Made by a program: the position numbers and the translations under genes. Positions 1-5,042 of a stretch of DNA of 6,292 nucleotides are shown here, in pieces. The notes beneath the pieces are model-generated. The model searched no databases. It saw nothing but the letters and a program-made list of their open reading frames with translations, and was not told where the DNA came from. Source of the stretch: Pseudomonadota bacterium (lineage in GTDB: Bacteria > Desulfobacterota > BSN033 > G020346125); assembly GCA_030673585.1 (NCBI GenBank), contig DAOVIU010000077.1, forward strand, positions 1-6,292. Direction: 5' to 3'. Each line of letters begins with the position of its first letter. The first letter of the stretch is position 1.

Positions 1-1
1 C

Positions 2-502
2 GGCGATGGGAAAGACGAAATCATCCGATTCGACGGCAGCGATCACCTGAGGGTCCTCTCCTCGAATGGAAAGGATGTCCTCTACAAGACCCCGGGCAGG
101 TATGGGGGGACCGGCAACTCCTTCGATCGGGAGAGCGTACCCGATCTTCTCCCCCGGGGTCATGTCCCAACGAGGGCTTATATTCCGGGAAGGAGTATCG
201 CCCTAGATCTGGACTGGGTCGGAAGGGTTGAGGTCATCGTCAATAAGAACCATTTCGCCACGGGGCGCCTCTTTGAGCGAGTCCGCCTTTTCGAAAGGGG
301 GGAGGTCTACAACCTTGTTTGGGATGGCCTAATGCTTGCCGAGAACTGGAGGACCAAGGAGATCCCCGGCTATATAGCGGACTACCAGGTCAAGGATTTC
401 GACAACGACGGCCAGAGGGAGCTGGTGGTGGCCATGGTTTCCCAGTTCGCGGCCACCGAGTGGTCAAAGGATAGCGTTATCCTCTTTTTCGAACTCTATT
501 GA
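2..502 (+). CDS. C-terminal part of a VCBS/FG-GAP-like repeat protein (5' end outside window)
   Basis: An open frame enters from the left edge and ends at TGA 500-502, giving 166 visible residues. The first residues read GDGKDEIIRFDG, and near the end there is KDFDNDGQRELVVA. Both are the Asp/Gly-rich calcium-loop pattern (DxDxDG followed by a hydrophobic strand) typical of VCBS/FG-GAP beta-propeller blades. The last residues, VILFFEL-Y, would be the closing strand of a blade. Proteins of this type are usually exported or periplasmic and bind ligands or other proteins; the N-terminus that would show a signal peptide is missing. No hairpin terminator is visible before the next promoter at 537, so some read-through into the porin gene is possible. 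The reading frame is secure and the repeat family is likely, but the function is unknown. Confidence 0.75.
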   Translation, partial: GDGKDEIIRFDGSDHLRVLSSNGKDVLYKTPGRYGGTGNSFDRESVPDLLPRGHVPTRAYIPGRSIALDLDWVGRVEVIVNKNHFATGRLFERVRLFERGEVYNLVWDGLMLAENWRTKEIPGYIADYQVKDFDNDGQRELVVAMVSQFAATEWSKDSVILFFELY

Positions 503-536
503 AAGGAAAAACTCAAAAAAATTGTGAAAAAAATGC

Positions 537-565
537 TTGACAACGCCTTTTTTAGATGGTATACA
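537..565 (+). promoter_or_regulatory. sigma70-type promoter of the porin gene
   Basis: A perfect -35 box TTGACA (537-542) is followed by a 17-nt spacer and TATACA (560-565; four of six consensus bases, with the leading TATA intact). The expected transcription start is near 572, so the message would carry about 220 nt of untranslated leader before the ATG at 793. The promoter lies 35 nt after the stop of the preceding gene. It is a visual consensus match, not tested. Confidence 0.7.
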
Positions 566-568
566 ACA

Positions 569-612
569 CCTACTTTTATGGTTCTCCCTCTGAAAGAGGG
601 TTGAACTGTAGG
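569..612 (+). promoter_or_regulatory. 5'-terminal stem-loop of the porin leader RNA
   Basis: The leader starts with a nested stem: CCTAC (569-573) with GTAGG (608-612), GTTC (581-584) with GAAC (603-606), and CCCTCT (586-591) with AGAGGG (595-600), closed by a GAA triloop. The internal loop is lopsided: 7 nt on the left against 1 nt on the right. It is not followed by a T run, so it does not look like a terminator. A stem at the very 5' end of a long leader on an abundant outer-membrane protein mRNA resembles the protective arrangement known for E. coli ompA, where such a stem slows 5'-end-dependent decay. That role is an inference here. Confidence 0.55.
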
Positions 613-792
613 TTATCAGGCCTTTACAAATTCAAGGGAGAAGGAGGTGGTGGAAAAGACCTGACAGGCTAACAGGGAACGGTTGGCAAAGGACTCCATG
701 GGAAAAGGGGGTGATAAGATCTCACATCTAACGTGAACAAGTAGGTTGTCTGGTATCTGTGAATCGAGTTGATTGGAAAGGAGGATTAAGGG
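613..792 (+). other. rest of the porin 5' leader, with extra SD-like tracts
   Basis: This stretch holds no convincing gene. A second possible long-range stem pairs GTTATCAGG (612-620) with CCTGA (660-664) plus TAAC (670-673), with a 5-nt bulge. Two purine tracts match the anti-Shine-Dalgarno sequence well, AAGGAGGTGG (641-650) and AAGGGGGTGAT (705-715), but neither has a well-spaced start codon. The one used is AAAGGAGG (777-784), 8 nt before the porin ATG. A 12-codon reading frame, MGKGGDKISHLT (698-736), could be a leader peptide but is weakly supported. I recognise no known riboswitch class; in particular, the conserved core of the cyclic-di-GMP aptamer is not apparent. Confidence 0.45.
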
Positions 793-2220
793 ATGAAAAA
801 AATTCTAACGTTAACCATTGCCGCCCTTCTCGTTTTCGGATTGGCGGCGGCAACATATGCCGAGGTGGCATCCAAGCTCGAATTCGGTGCATCCGGGTTC
901 GTACGGGTCAGGTCGGCATGGTATGTGAACGCGGTAGGTACACCGAGGGCAGACGCGGACAATTGGGATGACACCAGTGCCTGGATGGATACCCGTTTCA
1001 GGCTCAAGTTCACGGCCAAGGCCAACGATTTGGCGAGTGGCGTCATCTACCTGGAAGGCGACTCCAGCCGGTGGGGTGAGGCGCCCGACGGCAGGAATAC
1101 CATGGGTGCATGGAACGCTGACCGGAATGCGGTCGAGATCAAACAGGTCTACATCGACTTCAAGATCCCCGGCACCGATGCAGTCCCCACGAAGTTGAGG
1201 GCCGGTATCCAGGGCCTGAGCTACCGGGCACATATCCTCCACTTTTCCGATGGCGCCGGCGTGAGGGTCGACTCCAAGATCGGACCGGTAAAGATCGAAC
1301 TGGATTGGTTCAAGCCGGATGAGGGGGCTGACCACATGTCCGACGACACTGATGTGTACGCCGCAAGGGTTGTGTTCGCCGAAGGGCTCCCCGTAAGGCC
1401 TGGAATTTACCTCATGTACTGGAACATGAACCAGTACGGCATGCGGAGCGGTTCCGATGAGGGCGACTTCTGGTGGGCCGGGTTCCAGTTGGACGGCAAG
1501 GCAGGGCCTGTGGCCCTCAAGGCGGATTTCATCTATGTCGACGGAGATGTGGACAGGAGTGGGATCGCCACGTTTGCTAACCCGGATCTGGATTACAGCG
1601 GCTGGTGTTTCTACGCCAATGCCAGCGCGCCCATCGGCCCGGTTACGGTCGGCGGCGTCTTCACGTACTCCACCGGCAATGACGTCGGGGATACGGTGGC
1701 CAGCGCCGATCAGGATAGAGACGGCTTCGTGGTGCCGCCCGGAAGTGAAGCGCGGTGGATCTACACCGAGGGTGTCGTCTTCTGGCCCAGCAGGGTCAAC
1801 GACGGTGTGCATATCAACACCACGGGCTTTAGCGGAACTCAAGTGTCTTCCGGCCCCACCGGGGGAACGTGGATGGCAAAACTGTACGCCAGCATAAAAC
1901 CCCTCGATTGGCTGAAAGTTACCGGCTACGGGATGTACATCGGCGATACCGTGGATGACGGCAACCAGGTAGGCAACGCCGTCGATTACGCGGAGGTGAC
2001 AGGGCTTGAGGATGAGAGTGACATCGGGATTGAGTTCGGTCTGATAACCGACATCCAGATCTACAAGAACCTCAAGTACTCCATCGCAGGAGGCTATCTG
2101 ATCGCCGGCGACGCCCTGGATTCATACACGGGAGTCGACGTGGTGCCAGGTTTCATCGCCGACAACGATAGCCCCGATAATCCATGGGCCATCGTCAGCC
2201 AGCTGATCTTCACGTTCTAA
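793..2220 (+). CDS. porin-like outer-membrane beta-barrel protein
   Basis: 475 residues. The ATG at 793 is set by AAAGGAGG 8 nt upstream. A typical Sec signal peptide is visible: MKK, a hydrophobic core at about residues 4-20, and likely cleavage after TYA (residue 23). The mature part alternates polar and hydrophobic residues, is rich in Trp/Tyr, Gly and Asp, and has no hydrophobic helix. The protein ends in VSQLIFTF, with the terminal Phe and alternating pattern that BamA recognises on outer-membrane barrels. Its length fits a 16- to 18-strand porin. DQDRDG at residues 306-311 matches a DxDxDG calcium loop and would probably lie in an external loop. Its own strong promoter, long leader and terminator mark it as a highly expressed single-gene unit. 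Substrate specificity cannot be read from the sequence. An alginate-export-like or phosphate/carbohydrate-selective porin relative is possible, but I do not recognise the exact family. Confidence 0.85.
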   Translation: MKKILTLTIAALLVFGLAAATYAEVASKLEFGASGFVRVRSAWYVNAVGTPRADADNWDDTSAWMDTRFRLKFTAKANDLASGVIYLEGDSSRWGEAPDGRNTMGAWNADRNAVEIKQVYIDFKIPGTDAVPTKLRAGIQGLSYRAHILHFSDGAGVRVDSKIGPVKIELDWFKPDEGADHMSDDTDVYAARVVFAEGLPVRPGIYLMYWNMNQYGMRSGSDEGDFWWAGFQLDGKAGPVALKADFIYVDGDVDRSGIATFANPDLDYSGWCFYANASAPIGPVTVGGVFTYSTGNDVGDTVASADQDRDGFVVPPGSEARWIYTEGVVFWPSRVNDGVHINTTGFSGTQVSSGPTGGTWMAKLYASIKPLDWLKVTGYGMYIGDTVDDGNQVGNAVDYAEVTGLEDESDIGIEFGLITDIQIYKNLKYSIAGGYLIAGDALDSYTGVDVVPGFIADNDSPDNPWAIVSQLIFTF

Positions 2221-2236
2221 GGCAAGGCTGGGTATC

Positions 2237-2274
2237 AAAAACCCAGGTCCCTTCGAGGGCCTGGGTTTTTTTTT
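2237..2274 (+). terminator. intrinsic terminator of the porin gene
   Basis: AAAAACCCAGG (2237-2247) pairs fully with CCTGGGTTTTT (2260-2270). The stem continues as CCC (2249-2251) with GGG (2257-2259), with T2248 bulged, and is capped by a short TTCGA loop. A run of nine T (2266-2274) follows. The A-run on the left lets it also work in reverse. It lies 16 nt past the porin stop and separates the porin from the lipoprotein gene. Confidence 0.93.
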
Positions 2275-2374
2275 GGTAACCGGGAGCCGGGATCGTATTC
2301 TCCCTATTGAATAAACCCCGTACCGTATCGTGCACGCTCCCCAATAGGAGTATCCTCCGGCGCCACATTTGGGG

Positions 2375-2402
2375 TTGACAAGGACTTCAAATGGAGTAAA
2401 AT
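2375..2402 (+). promoter_or_regulatory. sigma70-type promoter of the CsgG-like lipoprotein gene
   Basis: TTGACA (2375-2380), a 16-nt spacer and TAAAAT (2397-2402; five of six consensus bases). The start of transcription is expected near 2409. The -10 box overlaps the first in-frame ATG of the downstream frame (2401-2403), so that ATG would not be in the message. The stretch 2281-2374 between the terminator and this promoter shows nothing else. Confidence 0.75.
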
Positions 2403-2433
2403 GTGCCTTGACCCTTTCTCGAAACGAACAGCT

Positions 2434-2439
2434 GGGAGG
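2434..2439 (+). promoter_or_regulatory. ribosome binding site that decides the lipoprotein start
   Basis: GGGAGG (2434-2439) lies 6 nt before GTG at 2446. No comparable site precedes the ATG at 2401. Together with the promoter position this selects the GTG start. Confidence 0.75.
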
Positions 2440-2445
2440 CTTTCC

Positions 2446-3558
2446 GTGGCCATTTCCAGGAAACCGCTCTTATTCAGGACGTTTGTCGTGGTCCTTTGCG
2501 GCACGATCCTGCTTCCCGGCTGTTCTCGCCTCCCATGGTCCAAATCGAAGGACAAGGAATCCCTTCCCGAGGGAAAGACGATCTACATCGAGGAAATGGA
2601 ACCGAGCAAGGGGATCAACAAGCCCGTCCAATCGGATAAGAGATCCCCAAAGCCACCCCCCGATGAGGGGAAAACCCAGACCCCTCCTGAGATCGAGGGG
2701 GGGGAAAAGGGGGAAGGGGAGAAAACCGCCCTGGCCTTCACACCCCCTGCCGACCTCACCTTTTCCCCGGTGAAAATCCTGAAACGGAAAATCTGCGTGG
2801 TCAATTTCGAGGACAGGACGGGCCCCCGGGGGGGGGAATACGGAGAGCTTGCCGCCCTGAAGCTCTTTCAAGAGTTGGAAAACACGCAAAAGGCCGTCCT
2901 GGTGGACAAGGAGGTGGTCTGGGAGGCGTTGGCCAGGGAAGGGATCGAAGCCCAAGGCCTCACGGAACCCCATGCCATGAAAAAAGCCCATCAGCTCCTG
3001 GGGATCCAGGCCTTTATTGCCGGGTCCATCTCCGATCTCCAGGTCGCTTCTTCGTCCCCTGTTGGGGAAGGGGGTATTAAATCCTCCATGGCCAGCGCGC
3101 GCATCGAACTTCGGCTCTTCGACGCCTCAACGGCAAATCTCCTGAGGACCTTCATCGGAAAGAACCCATCTTTCACCTCGGTGGAAACGGGCCTTCACTC
3201 AGACCACCGGTCCATATTGAAGGCCATCGATTACGGAGTAGATCGGGTCGTCAAGGGAATGCTCCGCTACCTGGATTTCCTGGAGTGGTCAACCACGGTG
3301 GCCAGTGTGGAGGACGGAAAGGTCTATATCAATGCCGGGAGGTTGACGGGACTGCGGGTGGGCAACATCCTCGATGTCTATGAGCCGGGCCAGGAGGTCA
3401 TCAACCCCATCACCAAGTTTTCCCTGGGATGGACGACGGGGGGGCGGAAGGGAAAGGTAATGGTGACCAGTCTGTTCGGCGTCGATGGCTGTGTCGCCGC
3501 GCCCGTCAACGGCGCTGGATTCACGGTCAACGATATCGTCAAGATCCCCCAGAAATAG
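2446..3558 (+). CDS. lipoprotein with CsgG/TolB-like domain and FlgT-like C-terminal domain
   Basis: 370 residues from GTG 2446. A longer reading from ATG 2401 adds 15 residues but places the start inside the -10 box. Residues 1-26 form a lipoprotein signal: MAISRK, a hydrophobic core, then lipobox LPGC with Cys26. Ser27 rather than Asp at +2 favours the outer membrane under the E. coli rule. Residues 27-105 are a Pro/Glu/Gly/Lys-rich linker that could span part of the periplasm. From about 115 (KICVVNFEDRTG) to about 277 the pattern fits the CsgG/FlgO/TolB-N-like fold: first strand, a helix with a VLVDKEVVWEAL segment, then LLGIQAFIAGSI. Residues 284-370 (VEDGKVYINAGRLTGLRVGN onward) resemble the FlgT C-terminal domain. 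No csgE, csgF, csgA or flagellar gene is near, so this is not a curli exporter; an envelope-scaffold role is an inference. Tracts of 8, 9 and 7 G (2697-2704, 2828-2836, 3438-3444) lie in the frame. No terminator is visible in the 34 bp before the convergent iclR stop. Confidence 0.85.
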   Translation: MAISRKPLLFRTFVVVLCGTILLPGCSRLPWSKSKDKESLPEGKTIYIEEMEPSKGINKPVQSDKRSPKPPPDEGKTQTPPEIEGGEKGEGEKTALAFTPPADLTFSPVKILKRKICVVNFEDRTGPRGGEYGELAALKLFQELENTQKAVLVDKEVVWEALAREGIEAQGLTEPHAMKKAHQLLGIQAFIAGSISDLQVASSSPVGEGGIKSSMASARIELRLFDASTANLLRTFIGKNPSFTSVETGLHSDHRSILKAIDYGVDRVVKGMLRYLDFLEWSTTVASVEDGKVYINAGRLTGLRVGNILDVYEPGQEVINPITKFSLGWTTGGRKGKVMVTSLFGVDGCVAAPVNGAGFTVNDIVKIPQK

Positions 3559-3592
3559 CCTTCCACACCTTATCATAACCTCGCCGAAACCG

Positions 3593-4354
3593 TTATTTCA
3601 CCCTGAGGACCTCGGAAATAAACTGGGACGTCTTTCGAAGTTCCTCCATTACACGGTCCATTTTCCTATCGTTGAGGCTCGTGGTAAACCCCACAACCCA
3701 CATTGCATGGGGAAGGGGATGGGCCTCCAACGGACAGGCCACCGCCCTGACCCCCCGGATATACTCCTCGTCATCAGTGGCAAATCCCCTCTCCCTCACC
3801 TGCTCTATCTCCTCCATATACCTATCCACATCGGTAATGGAGTTCGGGGTATAGGGGGTCAACCCCAATGAGTTTATCACCTCCCTCGCCCTGCCCCTAT
3901 CCATGGTGGCAAGAAAGACCTTTCCCGTCGCCCCGGCGAGCAGGGGGAGCCTGGTCCCACTTGTCGCGGTGATCTTCAACTCCCTTTTCGATTCCACCCT
4001 ATCCAAGATGGTGACGTGGTCCCCATTCAGTACTCCCAGAAAAACGGTCTCCTCAATCTCCCCCGCCAGGTCCTCCATGGGCTTCCGAGCTACCTCCCTC
4101 ACGTCTTCCCGGACAAATGCCTTCCGTCCCAACTCCAAGAGGCTATACCCCAACGAGAATTTCTTGGTAATGGGGTCCCGCACCAGCACCCCCAAATGTT
4201 CAAGCGTGCAAGCTATGGCAAAAACCGTTCCCTTGCTCAGCCGTAACCTCCTCGAAAGCTCGCTGATGGACATGTCCATGCCGGATTCCGAGATGGTCTC
4301 GAGCACCGTGAACGCCTTTATGAGGGAAGGCACGAAATAGGGGTCTTTTCGCAT
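3593..4354 (-). CDS. IclR-family transcriptional regulator
   Basis: 253 residues from the ATG at 4354-4352, a normal length for IclR proteins. The N-terminus YFVPSLIKAFTVLETI (6-21) is the family's first helix. The winged helix-turn-helix covers about 29-55 (SISELSRRLRLSKGTVFAIA, then LEHLG), with the wing near DPITKKFSLG. A linker helix follows and then the effector domain (about 80-253), with the LPLLAGATGKVFLA, DDEEYIRGVRAVACPL and final SQFISEVL segments typical of the family. A TTG start at 4414 would add 20 residues, but that TTG is the first base triplet of the TTGACA -35 box. No Shine-Dalgarno sequence precedes ATG 4354, because the operator occupies that space; the predicted leader is only about 25 nt. 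The gene diverges from the CxxC protein/oxidoreductase pair and shares its operator sequence, so it is very likely an autoregulator and the local controller. The effector is unknown. Confidence 0.9.
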   Translation of the reverse strand: MRKDPYFVPSLIKAFTVLETISESGMDMSISELSRRLRLSKGTVFAIACTLEHLGVLVRDPITKKFSLGYSLLELGRKAFVREDVREVARKPMEDLAGEIEETVFLGVLNGDHVTILDRVESKRELKITATSGTRLPLLAGATGKVFLATMDRGRAREVINSLGLTPYTPNSITDVDRYMEEIEQVRERGFATDDEEYIRGVRAVACPLEAHPLPHAMWVVGFTTSLNDRKMDRVMEELRKTSQFISEVLRVK

Positions 4355-4355
4355 G

Positions 4356-4373
4356 TTGTTCAATATATAGAAC
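4356..4373 (-). promoter_or_regulatory. predicted IclR operator at iclR (autoregulation site)
   Basis: On the minus strand this reads GTTCTATATATTGAACAA, identical over 18 nt to 4701-4718 on the plus strand. The core is GTTC-N8-GAAC with an ATATAT centre, symmetric except for one T/T pair. It ends 1 nt before the ATG and starts about 6 nt past the expected transcription start, so a bound protein would block initiation or escape. GTTC/GAAC arms resemble known sites of some IclR-family proteins such as the PcaU/PobR group. Confidence 0.75.
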
Positions 4374-4385
4374 GATTTATCATCC

Positions 4386-4414
4386 TTTCTACCACTAACC
4401 ACCTTCACTGTCAA
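4386..4414 (-). promoter_or_regulatory. sigma70-type promoter of iclR
   Basis: On the minus strand, TTGACA (4414-4409) is followed by a 17-nt spacer and TAGAAA (4391-4386; four of six consensus bases). Transcription would start near 4379. The distance from the first T of TTGACA to the operator is 41 nt, the same as at the divergent promoter. This supports both calls and rules out the TTG at 4414 as the start codon. Confidence 0.65.
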
Positions 4415-4434
4415 GGATATTTTTGAAATCTCTC

Positions 4435-4455
4435 AAAAAGGAGGGCTTCGCCTCC
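4435..4455 (-). terminator. terminator-like hairpin upstream of the iclR promoter
   Basis: On the minus strand GGAGGC, GAA loop, GCC-C-TCC (one bulged C; 4455-4440) is followed directly by TTTTT (4439-4435). It lies about 20 nt before the iclR -35 box. No convincing minus-strand gene lies upstream to be terminated, so it may insulate the regulator from antisense transcription or be chance. The stem is short. Confidence 0.35.
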
Positions 4456-4659
4456 CAAAATATCTCCTCGACCACGGTAAAGTTTGCCTCGCTGTAAATT
4501 CAAAACTCCTCCTTTTGGCTCAAACAGTGAATTTTCTGGTGTGTGGCTTTACTAATAAGGGGTATCGGAAAAATCTTACCGCACGCGCGTAGCTTCCTAT
4601 TTCAGTTTCTCAATAATCGCTTGTTCCATTCGGTCTGCTTCATTATTCCACATTTTTCC
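4456..4659. other. intergenic stretch between the divergent promoters, no gene seen
   Basis: The sequence is A/T-richer than its neighbours and has no ATG on the plus strand. The only frame worth noting is an 18-codon minus-strand one (4653-4597), which I did not accept as a gene. A 7-bp inverted repeat, AAATTCA (4496-4502) with TGAATTT (4528-4534), has a 25-nt loop and no clear role. No third copy of the operator was found here; only a lone half-site-like GTTCC occurs at 4623-4627. Confidence 0.5.
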
Positions 4660-4687
4660 TTGACAAACGAGGTGAATGTGGTACTAT
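4660..4687 (+). promoter_or_regulatory. sigma70-type promoter of the CxxC protein/oxidoreductase operon
   Basis: TTGACA (4660-4665), a 16-nt spacer and TACTAT (4682-4687; four of six consensus bases). Transcription is expected to begin near 4694, giving a leader of about 62 nt that contains the operator. Confidence 0.7.
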
Positions 4688-4696
4688 GTTAGAAAT

Positions 4697-4720
4697 TTTT
4701 GTTCTATATATTGAACAAAA
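4697..4720 (+). promoter_or_regulatory. predicted IclR operator of the oxidoreductase operon
   Basis: A 24-bp palindrome with arms TTTTGTTC (4697-4704) and GAACAAAA (4713-4720) around TATATATT. All bases are symmetric except the pair 4705/4712. Its core and right flank (4701-4718) are repeated exactly at the iclR start. The core starts about 7 nt past the expected transcription start, a position that implies repression. The arms are longer than at iclR, so this may be the stronger site. Confidence 0.78.
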
Positions 4721-4755
4721 TCCGCTGATCATTGTTGCCAGAGGAGGTCCCCATC

Positions 4756-4968
4756 ATGAAGATCGATAAAGTCATGACCGGCAAAAGGGACGGCGAGGTG
4801 AGGTGTTTGGCTTGCTTTGCCCGTTTTTGGCCCAAAATGGGGACGGATAGGGCAGCATGCCCAAAATGCGGCATGGAGTGGCGCATTTCCTGGCCCTTCC
4901 CCAGGACGGCCAAGGTGAGGGGCCCCGTCTGGGAGAAATATCCCAAGCCAAATTCGGATAAGACATAA
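4756..4968 (+). CDS. small zinc-ribbon-like protein with two CxxC pairs
   Basis: 70 residues from ATG 4756, with GAGGAGG (4741-4747) 8 nt upstream. An in-frame TTG at 4732 has no such site and is less likely. Cysteines C17-x2-C20 and C35-x2-C38 are separated by 14 residues, and the second pair is CPKCG. This is the four-Cys layout of a zinc ribbon; a rubredoxin-like iron site is the alternative. There is no signal peptide or membrane segment, so it should be cytoplasmic. The rest is basic and aromatic (FARFWPK, EWRISWPF, EKYPKP), which suits contact with a partner protein or nucleic acid. It is the first gene after the IclR-controlled promoter and lies 74 nt before the oxidoreductase gene, so co-transcription is likely. 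Roles as a redox partner, maturation factor or regulatory subunit of the oxidoreductase are all guesses. I do not recognise a named family. Confidence 0.8.
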   Translation: MKIDKVMTGKRDGEVRCLACFARFWPKMGTDRAACPKCGMEWRISWPFPRTAKVRGPVWEKYPKPNSDKT

Positions 4969-5042
4969 CGGCTGGACTATAGGGATTGCGTTTCCATGGA
5001 GAACGGTCAATGAGGGATTCATGAGAAAGGAGGAGTCGTTTC

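Noticed and set aside
698..736. 12-codon leader frame MGKGGDKISHLT in the porin leader
   Set aside because: AAAGGA is only 4 nt upstream, and the codons show no regulatory pattern such as repeated amino acids. It is mentioned only as a possibility.
613..792. Cyclic-di-GMP or other riboswitch before the porin
   Set aside because: The conserved core elements of the aptamers I know could not be found. A covariance-model search would settle it.
811..1842. 343-codon minus-strand open frame
   Set aside because: It lies opposite the porin gene, which has a signal peptide, RBS and barrel ending. The reverse product has no recognisable fold.
3559..3592. Bidirectional terminator between the convergent genes
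   Set aside because: The 34-bp gap contains no stem of useful length and no T run.
4597..4653. 18-codon minus-strand frame MWNNEADRMEQAIIEKLK
   Set aside because: The composition looks protein-like, but the AAGGA before the ATG is only about 3 nt away, no promoter is clear, and such a length arises easily by chance.
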